Assembly (NCBI GenBank): GCA_029310945.1
Contig: JARJFC010000001.1
Span: forward strand, 1 to 64,000
Source: Leptospira sp. 96542
GTDB lineage: Bacteria; Spirochaetota; Leptospiria; Leptospirales; Leptospiraceae
Length of the DNA stretch: 64,000 nt
Reading direction: 5' to 3'
Shown: in pieces, positions 29,573 through 39,062 of the stretch
How the letters are laid out: the number at the start of each line of letters is the position of its first letter
Numbering within the stretch: position 1 is the first letter of the stretch
Notes under the pieces: model-generated
The model's input: only the letters and a program-made list of their open reading frames with translations
The model's database searches: none
Told to the model about the DNA's origin: nothing
Made by a program: the position numbers and the translations under genes

Positions 29573-29599
29573 ATCGTAAGCAAACACATTGCGAAATTA

Positions 29600-29631
29600 A
29601 AAAAAGGCCGGACTTTGGTTCGGCCTTTTTA
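29600..29631. terminator. bidirectional rho-independent terminator
   Basis: GGCCGGAC-TTTG-GTTCGGCC gives an 8-bp stem with one G-U pair, flanked by a run of A on the left and T on the right. It can end the sucB-lpd-sucA transcript on the plus strand and the minus-strand operon finishing at 29629. Confidence 0.88.
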
Positions 29632-30369
29632 TTCCAAACTGCCGCTTAAAATTCCTTTTGCAGTATTGGTATCATAATCGTATAAATGTTGGCTCACTTG
29701 CAAATCAACTAACCTTCGCTTGCGATCCGACTGTATCACTGGGTTTTTACCAAGTATCATAGAGATATGATTCTTTTGAGAATTGTATAAGAGTTTACGA
29801 AAATGATAACCTTCTGGAAGGATTTTTTCCAATTTGGCAGAGTCTGGCTCAAATAAAAATAATTGTTTATAGTCTTTATGATTGAGAACGCCGTCCAAAT
29901 TACTATCTTCCGTAACTGCCAAAATGACGAGTTTCTTATCGAGTGACAGCATATCTTCCTTTGGCTCATCTATGTTGTTTGCAATTGTTTTTTTGGCAAA
30001 TTCACCCACAAAAAAATCCCAAATATAAACATCCCTTTGGAATAGTTTTTGAACGTTTCCGTTCTTTAAATTGATCGAATATATATTCCTAGCGTGGGAT
30101 AAAATTCCATCTGGACCGAAACCACCTTGTTCAGTTACGAGCCCATGCGGATAGATAAAAAACTGTTTCCAATGTATTTTACCATTACCATCTTCCAAAT
30201 CCAATTGATCGGATGGTTCAGGCAGGTAGTCTTTTTCTTTTGCATCGGGTTGTTCCACACTCACTTCATACCCTCCGTCCATAAACCGCCAACTCTTAGT
30301 TAAACTAAAAGTCAGTACAGCAAGAACGAGTAGAAAAAAGAGGAACACACCCGTGCGAAGTTTTTCCAT
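29629..30369 (-). CDS. membrane-anchored protein of unknown function
   Basis: A 246-aa protein with one N-terminal membrane anchor (about residues 5-25). The rest is probably extracytoplasmic and contains short beta segments (IYSINLKNGNVQKLFQRDVY, LFLFEPDSAKLEKILPEGYH) like the blades of a WD40/beta-propeller-type protein, as well as an EF-hand-like DSNLDGVLNHKDY. I know no named family for it. I start at the ATG at 30369, one base after the stop of the aminotransferase gene. Last gene of the minus-strand run; the terminator at 29600-29631 follows directly. Confidence 0.7.
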   Translation of the reverse strand: MEKLRTGVFLFFLLVLAVLTFSLTKSWRFMDGGYEVSVEQPDAKEKDYLPEPSDQLDLEDGNGKIHWKQFFIYPHGLVTEQGGFGPDGILSHARNIYSINLKNGNVQKLFQRDVYIWDFFVGEFAKKTIANNIDEPKEDMLSLDKKLVILAVTEDSNLDGVLNHKDYKQLFLFEPDSAKLEKILPEGYHFRKLLYNSQKNHISMILGKNPVIQSDRKRRLVDLQVSQHLYDYDTNTAKGILSGSLE

Positions 30370-30370
30370 A

Positions 30371-31492
30371 CTACTTAGTTTGGTTGTATTCCTTAATTGC
30401 GGCAAATACTTCTTCTAATTCAGAATCCTTCATGTAGGCAAAAAGTGGAAAATTTAAGACTGACTTTGAGATACGCCTTGCGTTAAAATCACTTCCAAAC
30501 CTCTCAATCAGGTGGGGTTTGGCTCCAGGTTGGTCGGACATAGCCCCAGGATAAATATTTCCAAACCCAATTCCTTTCGTTTTCAAAACCGCTTCTATTT
30601 TTGGTCGATCTTCTGGGTTAACAAGAGTTACGTTGCAATATCCGTTTTCAGTATAATCGGCAGGAGGTTTGATTGGCTGGATTCCAAGACTTGGCAATTC
30701 TTTGTAATACACCGCTTGGGATTTGATTCGAGAATCGATCCGATCCTTTAAGTGTTCCAAAGACAAATTTAAAAATGCTGCCTGTAAAGAATCCATACGA
30801 GAATTCCAACCCACAATTCCATGTTCGTAATGAGAAGTCCGACCATGATTTGCAAGTCGCCTCGTCAGAATTGATAACTCTTCCTCATTCGTAAACACAG
30901 CACCACCGTCTCCCGCAGCACCAAGAACTTTTGCAGGATAAAAGGACGTGGTTGAAATGAGGGCGTCTTTATAAAGGGAATGGCCTTTCCACTTCACACC
31001 AAAACATTGTGCACCATCTTCTATGAGAGAAATGGATTCATCCTTACAAAATTTCCGAAGTGCTCCAATGTCTTTTGTACCCCAACCATACAGGTGTACG
31101 ACGATGGCAGCTTTGGGTTTCACTTTGAGAGCAGCCTCTTTGAATGTTTCAAAATCCATTTGTAAATCAACTGGGTTTGTATCCACAGTGTATGGGTCGG
31201 CACCCACATTCACAACGGCTTCAAAAGTTGCCCAAAAGGTAGAGTCTGGAAGTAAAACCTTATCACCACGGTTCACACCCACTGCCCGGAGAGCCAATTG
31301 GATAGCATCAGTTCCATTGGCACATCCTATGGCATACTTTGTTTCCGCCCAACTTGCCAATGTGGCTTCTAGTTTTTCGGCTTCTGCCCCACCAATGAAT
31401 TGGGCATTTTCAGACATTGTTTTAACTTTTTCATTCCAAGAATTTAAGAATCCTGGTTCAAATCTTTTGATATCTATAAATGGAACTGACAT
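30371..31492 (-). CDS. DegT/DnrJ/EryC1/StrS-family PLP aminotransferase
   Basis: A 373-aa PLP-dependent enzyme of the sugar-aminotransferase family that makes amino-sugars for surface polysaccharides. Visible features are [22 protein letters not shown] (the aspartate contacting the pyridine nitrogen), [15 protein letters not shown] with the Schiff-base Lys188, and [12 protein letters not shown]. The nucleotide-sugar substrate is not evident, and no other polysaccharide genes adjoin it. It is the penultimate gene of the minus-strand run, 15 bp after the small membrane-protein gene. Confidence 0.92.
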   Translation of the reverse strand: MSVPFIDIKRFEPGFLNSWNEKVKTMSENAQFIGGAEAEKLEATLASWAETKYAIGCANGTDAIQLALRAVGVNRGDKVLLPDSTFWATFEAVVNVGADPYTVDTNPVDLQMDFETFKEAALKVKPKAAIVVHLYGWGTKDIGALRKFCKDESISLIEDGAQCFGVKWKGHSLYKDALISTTSFYPAKVLGAAGDGGAVFTNEEELSILTRRLANHGRTSHYEHGIVGWNSRMDSLQAAFLNLSLEHLKDRIDSRIKSQAVYYKELPSLGIQPIKPPADYTENGYCNVTLVNPEDRPKIEAVLKTKGIGFGNIYPGAMSDQPGAKPHLIERFGSDFNARRISKSVLNFPLFAYMKDSELEEVFAAIKEYNQTK

Positions 31493-31507
31493 TTTTTTCC
31501 TTCTTCG

Positions 31508-31927
31508 TTATTTGAGTATAATTTGATGAAGCCAATCATTGAACTCTTTGCTGTAATAAGTCCAAAGAAAAAACAAGGCCCAATAAATGACCGTTCCATA
31601 CGCCATGGCTGGAATTAAACTTTTACTTAGGTTGTTTGAAGCAGAATAATAAATGCGAATCAGAACAAGGGGCCATAAAAAAAATAAAAAGACATAGGTT
31701 GTATTTGCCAAAGCTGAAATCCAACCAAGTAACTCTTGTTTGGGGTTCAGTTTGAATCGACCAACTCCTTCCCAAAACTCAGGAAAAAATTGTACCATAT
31801 AAAAACAAAACACCAAAAAGAAAAAGAACTTCCAGTGCGGCTCTAGGTCTTTACGAAAGAGTGAAAGGAGAAGCCCCACAAACCATATAAAAAGCACAGG
31901 GAGAGCTAAAGTTTCAATTAGGTTCAT
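31508..31927 (-). CDS. small integral membrane protein, unknown
   Basis: A 139-aa protein with about four hydrophobic segments (LALPVLFIWFVGLLLSLF, WKFFFFLVFCFYMVQFF, and two more). No family recognised. Its start overlaps the pdxA stop by 4 bp (ATGA), so translation is probably coupled. Confidence 0.72.
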   Translation of the reverse strand: MNLIETLALPVLFIWFVGLLLSLFRKDLEPHWKFFFFLVFCFYMVQFFPEFWEGVGRFKLNPKQELLGWISALANTTYVFLFFLWPLVLIRIYYSASNNLSKSLIPAMAYGTVIYWALFFLWTYYSKEFNDWLHQIILK

Positions 31928-32850
31928 TCGGAGTCGTTAACCACCATTTTCAAACAAGAGACAAAACCAGTATTGTCGGCCTTTTTTTTGCCTGCAATGC
32001 CGAATGCAGTTCCATGATCGGGAGATACTCGTAAAAAAGGAAGACCCAATGTTACATTGACACCTTTTTTTCCTTCAAGCATTTTAAACGGAATCAGTCC
32101 TTGGTCGTGGTAACAAGCCAGATACAAATCATATTTTTTGGCACCAGGCAGAAAGGCGGAATCCGCAGGAAAAGGACCATCCACAGCCAACCTTTCCTTT
32201 TTTAAAATCTCCATTCCCTTTCGAAGGATAGTGATTTCCTCATCCCCAATTTGCCCCCCTTCCCCCGCATGTGGATTGAGACCCAGGAGTAAAATCTTGG
32301 GACGTTTTAAAAATTTTGACATCTTTATGGCTTTGGCTAAATCCCACCAAGGAAATTGGGAAAGTTCGGTCGGCACGGAAGAAATGGGGGTATGGGTTGT
32401 GAGGGGAATGACTTTATAATGAGAACCTGACATCATCATAAAGGTTTTGGTTTGGAAAAAATCAGCAAGTGTTTCTGTGTGGCCACGAAACCCATCCACC
32501 CCTGATTTTTTCACCCACTCTTTGGAAAGTGGGAGGGTGATGAGATCCGCTTTCAGTTCTTTTTGCCATTCCATAGCGGAAACCAATGAAGCATAGGCCA
32601 TAGCACCAGAAGCAAGGGAAGGTTTTCCCAACTGGAATTTTCCTTTGAGGGAGTGTTCCAAACAAAAAAGACCTGGGATTTTTGGGATACTCTCCACTCT
32701 GCCAAATCCAGAAAAGGTCTGGTTATGATCCCCACGTACGAGGAAAATTCGGTGGTGTTTCCCGAGTCGTTTTAACAGGGGAAACGTGGATGCGAGGAGT
32801 TCGTAATTGATACTGGTCGGATCACCCTCCGAAATCAGAATGGTTTTCAA
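31924..32850 (-). CDS. pdxA: 4-hydroxythreonine-4-phosphate dehydrogenase (PdxA family)
   Basis: PdxA oxidises 4-phosphohydroxy-L-threonine with NAD+ in pyridoxal-phosphate synthesis. The 308 aa are slightly shorter than usual (about 325). Diagnostic motifs are GHTETLADFF, GLNPHAGEGGQIGDEE, CYHDQGLIPFKML and RVSPDHGTAF, including the metal-binding histidines. The start is TTG, immediately after the TAA of the bactofilin gene with no gap; the N-terminus ILISEGDPTSINYEL aligns with the family from there. PdxA paralogues also act in other catabolic routes, and no other B6 gene is near. Confidence 0.9.
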   Translation of the reverse strand: MKTILISEGDPTSINYELLASTFPLLKRLGKHHRIFLVRGDHNQTFSGFGRVESIPKIPGLFCLEHSLKGKFQLGKPSLASGAMAYASLVSAMEWQKELKADLITLPLSKEWVKKSGVDGFRGHTETLADFFQTKTFMMMSGSHYKVIPLTTHTPISSVPTELSQFPWWDLAKAIKMSKFLKRPKILLLGLNPHAGEGGQIGDEEITILRKGMEILKKERLAVDGPFPADSAFLPGAKKYDLYLACYHDQGLIPFKMLEGKKGVNVTLGLPFLRVSPDHGTAFGIAGKKKADNTGFVSCLKMVVNDSE

Positions 32851-33291
32851 TTATTCTTTGGAATTGGGCTGTTTTCCAAAGATTTTTTCTACACTCAATG
32901 AATCTTTAGAGTATTCCAATTCAATGAGGTCTTTGGCACTGTGTTTGAGGTCATTGGAGATCATACAGCGTCCTTCCAAAATCACTCCATTTTGGATGAT
33001 GAGTTCGGGGGTTTTGATATCTCCCAAGATTTTGGACGTGGGGAGTAACATCACCCGGTTGCGAGCCGTGACGTTCCCAACCACAATGCCTTCCACAATC
33101 ACGCTTGCCGCAGTGATATTGGTTTTGACTTTGCCTGTGACACCAATGTAGAGGTGTTCCGCTTGGAGGGATTTCCCTTCGAATTTTCCGTCAATCTTTA
33201 GTGAGCCGTTGATGAAAAACTTCCCGTTGAAGTAGGAGTTTTCCCCGATTGTAGAGTTTGTAACTTCGGTTTGATTTTTGACTAAAGCCAT
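32851..33291 (-). CDS. bactofilin (polymer-forming cytoskeletal protein)
   Basis: A 146-aa protein. The central beta-helix (FINGSLKIDGKFEGKSLQAE, HLYIGVTGKVKTNITAASVI, IKTPELIIQNGVILEG) is the DUF583/bactofilin fold. Bactofilins polymerise without nucleotide at the membrane and shape the cell wall or place enzymes. Short N- and C-terminal tails flank the core as usual. It lies in a minus-strand run behind two genes of unknown function and directly before pdxA. Confidence 0.93.
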   Translation of the reverse strand: MALVKNQTEVTNSTIGENSYFNGKFFINGSLKIDGKFEGKSLQAEHLYIGVTGKVKTNITAASVIVEGIVVGNVTARNRVMLLPTSKILGDIKTPELIIQNGVILEGRCMISNDLKHSAKDLIELEYSKDSLSVEKIFGKQPNSKE

Positions 33292-33358
33292 GCCGTTAAG
33301 GGTCCGTGTGTGTGATTTTTCACAGAATGACGGAATGCCCAGGGTTGAAAAGGTTTTT

Positions 33359-34132
33359 TTAATTCTTAAACGACGGCAGTTTGATCAAATCGCAGGATTC
33401 ATCCACAAACTCCTGGAATTCACGTAGACACTCCATAATGGACTTTCCTTCCAAAACAGTGGCCTTTTCGAACCTAGGGTTGAACTTCATGGGATCTTCC
33501 ATGTTCATGATCACATTATTGCCGTCTTTGATCTCTTTGTTCACTGCCGTTAAAAAATCCTGAAATTTGGTAAAGGTTTCAAATGCCTCCGCAATGAAGA
33601 TACGCGATTGTTTATTTTTCATCCGAGACAACTGTTCACGAAACTCTTGTTTATCGGCCGCAGCATATTCTTCAATGGTTTCCACTAAAATTTTCATATT
33701 ACGCCTGAGATTTTCCATATATTTCAAAACGGAGTCTCTTTCTGTGGCATGGGAATAATCAAATTTGATATGTGCATCTCCCAAAATGGGAATGTATTCC
33801 AAATCGATGATATTCACTAGCGTTCCAATTTGGTTGATTTCACTGTCATTGGAATTGGGAGAGATCTTCATGACTGGGTATTGTGAAATGATTTTATGTT
33901 TTAGATTTTCTGGATTTTCTGCTCGCACTTTGGCGGTGCGCATAGTTTGCTCCAAATTGTCAGGAATTCCTTCAGGTGAAACCTCTTGCATGCGTTTACG
34001 ATACCTTTCGATATCATATGCTACCCTTTCTTTTTGGAGGTCATTTTTAGCGTTTCGTTCGATTTTCTCCAAATTGCGTAACATCTTCTGCAATTTGGAA
34101 AGCTCCATGATTTGTTCTTGGCTTAGCGGCAT
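33359..34132 (-). CDS. coiled-coil protein of unknown function
   Basis: A 257-aa soluble protein, mostly helical. The N-terminal ~60 residues are coiled coil (LQKMLRNLEKIERNAKNDLQ). A central segment EYIPILGDAHIKFDYSHATE is followed by more helices. No known family recognised; I believe similar proteins occur in other leptospires but cannot verify that here. It starts 3 bp after the upstream gene's stop and precedes bactofilin, so a structural or cytoskeletal link is plausible. Confidence 0.75.
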   Translation of the reverse strand: MPLSQEQIMELSKLQKMLRNLEKIERNAKNDLQKERVAYDIERYRKRMQEVSPEGIPDNLEQTMRTAKVRAENPENLKHKIISQYPVMKISPNSNDSEINQIGTLVNIIDLEYIPILGDAHIKFDYSHATERDSVLKYMENLRRNMKILVETIEEYAAADKQEFREQLSRMKNKQSRIFIAEAFETFTKFQDFLTAVNKEIKDGNNVIMNMEDPMKFNPRFEKATVLEGKSIMECLREFQEFVDESCDLIKLPSFKN

Positions 34133-34135
34133 CTC

Positions 34136-35335
34136 TCACTCCCAACCATTGGGCAAAGAAATTTTTTGTCCATACTTTGATAGAGTTTTTTCTATCATTT
34201 GTGCAAGGTCTTTTTTATCCATTCGATTCAATACATTAGCATACAAAGTCAAACTTAAGGGTAAGTATTGTAATTTGCCAGATTTTTTATAATAATCTAA
34301 AAAGGTTTGGTCCTCTTTTTTTGCATAATGAACCAAGGCCAATTGTAAGTTTATAAAATAAGAATACGGTTTTAGTTTTAAATTGGATTTTAATTCGTTA
34401 AAAAATAGATCTCCATCGGCATTATACCTTTCCATTGTTTCCCGGAGTGGATCAATATTAAACTTTAGTTCATAACCAAATTCGGTTTCTTCCTGCCACT
34501 CTCCCCGATAAACAGTTTCAATTTCCATTAAATAATCAGGAAATTCTGAATTTGATATATACTTTTTTGCATACCTCACAAGTGAAAACGCAGGAATTTT
34601 ACCGAGTGCTACCGATAAAAATTTTTGTTTTTCCCAATCCTTCCATTCATCAAAAAAACCAACCAAAAATTTCCAAAATACAAAACTTGATGGATCGGAA
34701 TAAATTCCCTTCGTTATCAAATCAAAAATTATACCTGACAATTGCCAATGACTCTCATTGACTACAGAATTCACCAACGAAACAAAATCTACATTTTGGA
34801 AATTTCCATTTTGCAATTCAACTAACAAATGCAACGTATTGTGTTCTTTTGGAACTGTGTTTTTTTCCCACCCGAGTAAATGTAAAAACCGTTTACAATC
34901 ATCGGTGAGACCAAAATTAAATTTTGTAAACTCAACCCATTTACCAAATAAATCGATTTGTGAAGTGTATAAAAATCCGAAACCAACAAGTTCCAGGTCT
35001 TCTCTATCCAACTCGTCAAACTTTTTTCCAGAACATTGTTCCCAAATTGACAAAAGAGTTTCTTCTGGAAACTCAGAAGGTTTTTTCAAAACTGGATCTC
35101 TGAAGGGACCAGCGGAGATATTTTCTCCCATAACGGAACAAAGATTGATTCCACCAGAAAAATCAGTCGATAGATAAAATAGGTAGTTTGCAAAACGAAC
35201 TTGTTCTCCAGAGAAGAATTTCCGCAATTCTGGCCATAGTTCATCCAATGGAATGGGTTGGGGGACGGTTCTTGTTGGAAAATATTCCAAGCGAATTTCA
35301 GGCCAAGGAAGTTTGATTTCTGTTTGTAAGCTCAT
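34136..35335 (-). CDS. protein of unknown function, first gene of bactofilin run
   Basis: A 399-aa soluble protein with no recognised family. The C-terminal half is helical and resembles TPR-like arrays (FLDYYKKSGKLQYLPLSLTL, YANVLNRMDKKDLAQMIEKT). No signal peptide is seen. The frame extends to an ATG at 35404, but that would overlap the divergent transglycosylase start at 35383 and lacks a ribosome-binding site. The ATG at 35335 has AGAGGGAAGG about 11 nt upstream, so I use it. Confidence 0.7.
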   Translation of the reverse strand: MSLQTEIKLPWPEIRLEYFPTRTVPQPIPLDELWPELRKFFSGEQVRFANYLFYLSTDFSGGINLCSVMGENISAGPFRDPVLKKPSEFPEETLLSIWEQCSGKKFDELDREDLELVGFGFLYTSQIDLFGKWVEFTKFNFGLTDDCKRFLHLLGWEKNTVPKEHNTLHLLVELQNGNFQNVDFVSLVNSVVNESHWQLSGIIFDLITKGIYSDPSSFVFWKFLVGFFDEWKDWEKQKFLSVALGKIPAFSLVRYAKKYISNSEFPDYLMEIETVYRGEWQEETEFGYELKFNIDPLRETMERYNADGDLFFNELKSNLKLKPYSYFINLQLALVHYAKKEDQTFLDYYKKSGKLQYLPLSLTLYANVLNRMDKKDLAQMIEKTLSKYGQKISLPNGWE

Positions 35336-35382
35336 AAGGAGAGGAACCTTCCCTCTCAAAATCGTATCACTAGGAAGTATGC

Positions 35383-37653
35383 ATGAGGCATTTTTGGATA
35401 GCAAGTAGAATTCTTTTCATTTCATTCTCACCTGTCATTGCCCAAACCACAGACCTACAATATTTGGTAAAATCTCACCAGTGGCAACAAATTGAAAATC
35501 ATTTCAGAAACATATCTCCATCCAAAGAGAGCGAAGTATATAGCCTCATCGAATACCACGAAAAATCACCTAACGGAAATAAAGAAACCAGGTTTCGGTA
35601 TTTGATTTCTCTCATCCGAGGGGTTTTTGTAACAGAAGCAACAAAAGAAGAGGTTGAAAAGATCCTCACCCAGACCATGCCCTTCCAAACCACAATTTTT
35701 AAATTGAGTTTTTGGAAACTCTATACGGAGATCACACAAAGGAACCTACTCACAACGGAACAAAAAATCCAATACTTAAATCGACTCAATCTGGAAGAAG
35801 ACCCAATTTGTAGAAGGGTATTGGATGAGCTGGTTCGTCTCTATTCCATAAACAACCAATGGCAAGAAATCCATGATAAACTAAGCCAGGTTCCAGAACC
35901 ATCAAGATTGTATGTTTTTACACCTGACACAGCATATAGGTTCGGAAAATCAAAACTTATGCTCGGCGATGAAAAAGGAGCCATTTACGAATGGCTATTG
36001 TGTTTACAGAGAGAGGGGCTACCCGATTACACAATCCAATACATAGCAGCCGATTGGTCAAAATACAAAGGTAATGGAAATATCCACCAGTTACCCGTGA
36101 GTGAGCTCACCCTCCTACTCCCTTCACAAAACAATAAAGACAAAGAAGCAATTTTTCGATCGAGACCAGAATTATTTTCTACTCGTTTGAATTATTATGA
36201 AGGATTCAAACACCTTACACTACAACTAGCCAAAGCAGACAAAACTGATGAATTATATCGCGTATTACGTACGAATCGTAGTTTTGTGGATTTAAACTCA
36301 GCTTGGATAGTGAGTTTGGCTGATGTTTTATATGCACAAAACAAATTCGAGAAGACAATTGATCTTTTAAAAAATTTTCCAGGAAGTGACCCAGGATACA
36401 ATAGGATTCTTGCAGCCACCTACGATAGACTTGGAGACAAAGAATTATATTTTGAAAACTTAATATTATATTTAAGTAAATATCCGTTCAATCTCTTTTA
36501 CCAAGACAGGCTCATCGATATTTTAGTCATCAGGAACAATGGAAAAATATCCTACGCTCCACAATCAAAATTTGAAAAAGCAATACTTGAAATTCCCAAC
36601 TTACCAGTCAAAGGAAGATTGGTATATTGGTATCTTCGTTCTTTAAAAGAAAACGGAGAAACTGACAAATTAAAAAGGGAACTAAAACGATATTATGTTT
36701 TTTGCCCAGGTTCATACTACACAAGAGTCATTCGTGAAGAATTTTTAGCCTATATCAAAGAGTTTAACCGACCAGATAACCCAACTTACAATAAAGATAA
36801 TTTATTCGAATACCTTTCCTATACAGCCGGCATTCCGGAAGAATCAGGTTCCATCCTAGGAAGAAATTTAGGTTTCGCATTTCCTAAAAATTCATACGAA
36901 CTCGGAAACCGTTTAGCGAATATGGGATCTAAAATTCAAGGAAATAAGATACTAAATCTCGCAAAAGATTACTTCCGAATTGGAGAAGATAGTTTGGGAA
37001 TGTCTCTTGTACAATACCATGTCAAAAAAGAAAATTTAAATGAAATAGAAAAAGATGAAATATTAGTTGGTATTGGCGACTTAGCATATAACACATACTA
37101 CACTGCATTTCACACAAGGTCACTACTCAAACGTTATATGATCCCAGATGATCCTATTTTACTCCCCATCTCAGTTTCCGCACGTATCTTTCCCAGACCA
37201 CACCGCAACTTAGTACAAACCTACGCAAATGAAAATGGAATTTCTGAGGACAAAGTGTATGCGTTGATGCGGCAGGAATCGTTTTTTAAAGAAACTGCCA
37301 CCTCCAGATCCAATGCGCGTGGCCTCATGCAAATCATGCCTGCAACGGGCAAGGAGCTTGCAAACCGAATGGGGATCACTACTTACTCATTGTATGAACC
37401 CAATACTTCCATAAAACTTGGTACGAAATTTTTAGCCTACCTACTCAAATCAAATGAAAATGAGCTCAAATGGGCATCCATCGCATACAACGGTGGACCA
37501 GGAAATCTAAGAAAGTGGAAAAAGCAGGTTTACCAAGGGGATTTTAATCATTTCCTAGAAGATTTGCCTTACAAAGAATCACGCGACTACTGCCGGATCG
37601 TTGTCTCGAATTATTATGCCTACGATATTATGAAAAAATACCACAAGCTTTAA
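35383..37653 (+). CDS. soluble-type lytic murein transglycosylase
   Basis: A 756-aa periplasmic enzyme that cleaves the beta-1,4 bond between MurNAc and GlcNAc in peptidoglycan. There is a signal peptide at residues 1-20. Then a long helical superhelix, as in the Slt70 U-domain, runs to about residue 600. The SLT catalytic domain has the catalytic Glu near residue 631 in ALMRQESFF, followed by SRSNARGLMQIMPATGKELA and IAYNGGPGNLRKW. The ATG at 35383 is preceded by TAGGAAG. Monocistronic; citrate synthase follows 68 bp downstream. Confidence 0.93.
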   Translation: MRHFWIASRILFISFSPVIAQTTDLQYLVKSHQWQQIENHFRNISPSKESEVYSLIEYHEKSPNGNKETRFRYLISLIRGVFVTEATKEEVEKILTQTMPFQTTIFKLSFWKLYTEITQRNLLTTEQKIQYLNRLNLEEDPICRRVLDELVRLYSINNQWQEIHDKLSQVPEPSRLYVFTPDTAYRFGKSKLMLGDEKGAIYEWLLCLQREGLPDYTIQYIAADWSKYKGNGNIHQLPVSELTLLLPSQNNKDKEAIFRSRPELFSTRLNYYEGFKHLTLQLAKADKTDELYRVLRTNRSFVDLNSAWIVSLADVLYAQNKFEKTIDLLKNFPGSDPGYNRILAATYDRLGDKELYFENLILYLSKYPFNLFYQDRLIDILVIRNNGKISYAPQSKFEKAILEIPNLPVKGRLVYWYLRSLKENGETDKLKRELKRYYVFCPGSYYTRVIREEFLAYIKEFNRPDNPTYNKDNLFEYLSYTAGIPEESGSILGRNLGFAFPKNSYELGNRLANMGSKIQGNKILNLAKDYFRIGEDSLGMSLVQYHVKKENLNEIEKDEILVGIGDLAYNTYYTAFHTRSLLKRYMIPDDPILLPISVSARIFPRPHRNLVQTYANENGISEDKVYALMRQESFFKETATSRSNARGLMQIMPATGKELANRMGITTYSLYEPNTSIKLGTKFLAYLLKSNENELKWASIAYNGGPGNLRKWKKQVYQGDFNHFLEDLPYKESRDYCRIVVSNYYAYDIMKKYHKL

Positions 37654-37680
37654 AAAAATGGCTTTTCCTATGATTTTCCT

Positions 37681-37704
37681 CTGTCTACTCTATGATTTAG
37701 ACAG
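37681..37704 (+). promoter_or_regulatory. inverted repeat over a -10-like box upstream of gltA
   Basis: CTGTCTA and TAGACAG form a perfect 7-bp inverted repeat around a 10-nt loop that contains TATGAT (37691-37696), a -10-like box. It lies 18 bp before the gltA start and ahead of the CAGGAGA ribosome-binding site. It could be an operator or a 5' UTR hairpin. Confidence 0.4.
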
Positions 37705-37721
37705 TGAAAACAGGAGAAGAT

Positions 37722-39011
37722 ATGTCCGAAAAGGCAATTCTGAAAGTGGATGGGAAGGAATATGAACTCCCAATTTTAGTTGGCAGTGAAAATGAAAAAG
37801 CCATTGATATTACAAAATTAAGACAGCTCAGCAGTTATGTTACCATTGATTCCGGTTACCTTAACACCGGTGCCTGTACAAGTGCCATCACATTTCTCGA
37901 TGGTGAAAAAGGAATCCTACGTTACCGAGGCATCCCCATTGAAGATTTGGCAGCAAAGTCAACCTTTACAGAAGTTGCTTATCTTCTCATATACGGAAAA
38001 CTACCGAGCGATAGTCAGCTCAAAGAATGGAATAGTTCGATCACCAAACACACAATGATCCACGAGGATCTAAAACGTTTGTTCAATGGTTTTCCTAAGG
38101 ATGGACATCCTATGGCGATCATGTCTTGTATGATGGGATGCCTTTCTACGTATTACCAAGATTCTTACGATCCAATGAATGAGGAACACCGAGAAATCTC
38201 CATCATTCGATTGTTAGCAAAATTTCCTACCATTGCTGCTTATGCTTATAAAAAGTCAATCGGCCAACCCATCATCCATCCATTGAATGAACTAGACTAT
38301 GCAAGCAATTTTATGAATATGATGTTTGCGGTTCCAGCAGAAGACTATAATGTAGATCCAGAAATTGTTTCGGCTCTCAATCTGCTTCTTATTTTACACG
38401 CAGACCACGAACAAAATTGTTCTACATCTACTGTTCGTTTGGTGGGTTCTTCACTCGCCAATCTTTATGGAGCAATTTCGGCTGGGATACTAGCACTTTG
38501 GGGCCCTCGTCATGGCGGAGCCAACCAAGAAGTTTTAGAAATGCTCGAAGGTATCAAAAAGAGCGGCCTATCCGTTAAAAAAATTGTAGAACAGGCAAAA
38601 GACAAAAACTCTAGTTTCCGTTTGAATGGTTTTGGTCATAGGGTTTATAAAAACTTCGACCCACGTGCCAAAATCATCAAAGTGGCCTGTGATAAAGTTC
38701 TCAATAAATTAGGGATAAAAGATCCACTCCTCGACATTGCAAAAGAACTCGAAGAAGCTGCCTTAAACGATCCTTACTTTGTTGAACGTAAACTTTATCC
38801 GAATGTGGATTTTTATTCAGGAATCATTTACCGTGCACTTGGAATACCTACCAATATGTTTACGGTCATGTTTGCAATGGGCAGGCTTCCTGGTTGGATT
38901 GCACAATGGAAAGAAATGATCGAAGATCCAAACTTAAAGATTGGTCGTCCAAGACAAATTTATACAGGACAAACAGAAATTTCTTACGAAGCAGCAAAAA
39001 AACAAGCATAA
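37722..39011 (+). CDS. gltA: citrate synthase (type II)
   Basis: Condenses acetyl-CoA and oxaloacetate to citrate, the first TCA step. The 429 aa match the hexameric Gram-negative type. The N-terminus has the short beta domain (LKVDGKEYELPILVG). Catalytic motifs are HADHEQNCSTSTVRLVGSS, WGPRHGGANQEVLEML and GFGHRVYKNFDPRA, supplying the two histidines and the aspartate. The ATG at 37722 follows CAGGAGA; the frame is open 18 nt upstream. Monocistronic, with a hairpin immediately downstream. Confidence 0.97.
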   Translation: MSEKAILKVDGKEYELPILVGSENEKAIDITKLRQLSSYVTIDSGYLNTGACTSAITFLDGEKGILRYRGIPIEDLAAKSTFTEVAYLLIYGKLPSDSQLKEWNSSITKHTMIHEDLKRLFNGFPKDGHPMAIMSCMMGCLSTYYQDSYDPMNEEHREISIIRLLAKFPTIAAYAYKKSIGQPIIHPLNELDYASNFMNMMFAVPAEDYNVDPEIVSALNLLLILHADHEQNCSTSTVRLVGSSLANLYGAISAGILALWGPRHGGANQEVLEMLEGIKKSGLSVKKIVEQAKDKNSSFRLNGFGHRVYKNFDPRAKIIKVACDKVLNKLGIKDPLLDIAKELEEAALNDPYFVERKLYPNVDFYSGIIYRALGIPTNMFTVMFAMGRLPGWIAQWKEMIEDPNLKIGRPRQIYTGQTEISYEAAKKQA

Positions 39012-39019
39012 GGCGAACA

Positions 39020-39054
39020 AACAAAAGGCAGGGTTTTATGCTCTGTCTTTTGTT
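39020..39054 (+). terminator. hairpin terminator after gltA
   Basis: ACAAAAGGCAG (39021-39031) pairs with CTGTCTTTTGT (39043-39053) with a single G-U pair and an 11-nt loop, extended by one A-T pair. It begins 8 bp after the gltA stop. The T-rich 3' arm substitutes for a separate T-run. Confidence 0.6.
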
Positions 39055-39062
39055 AATAAAAA

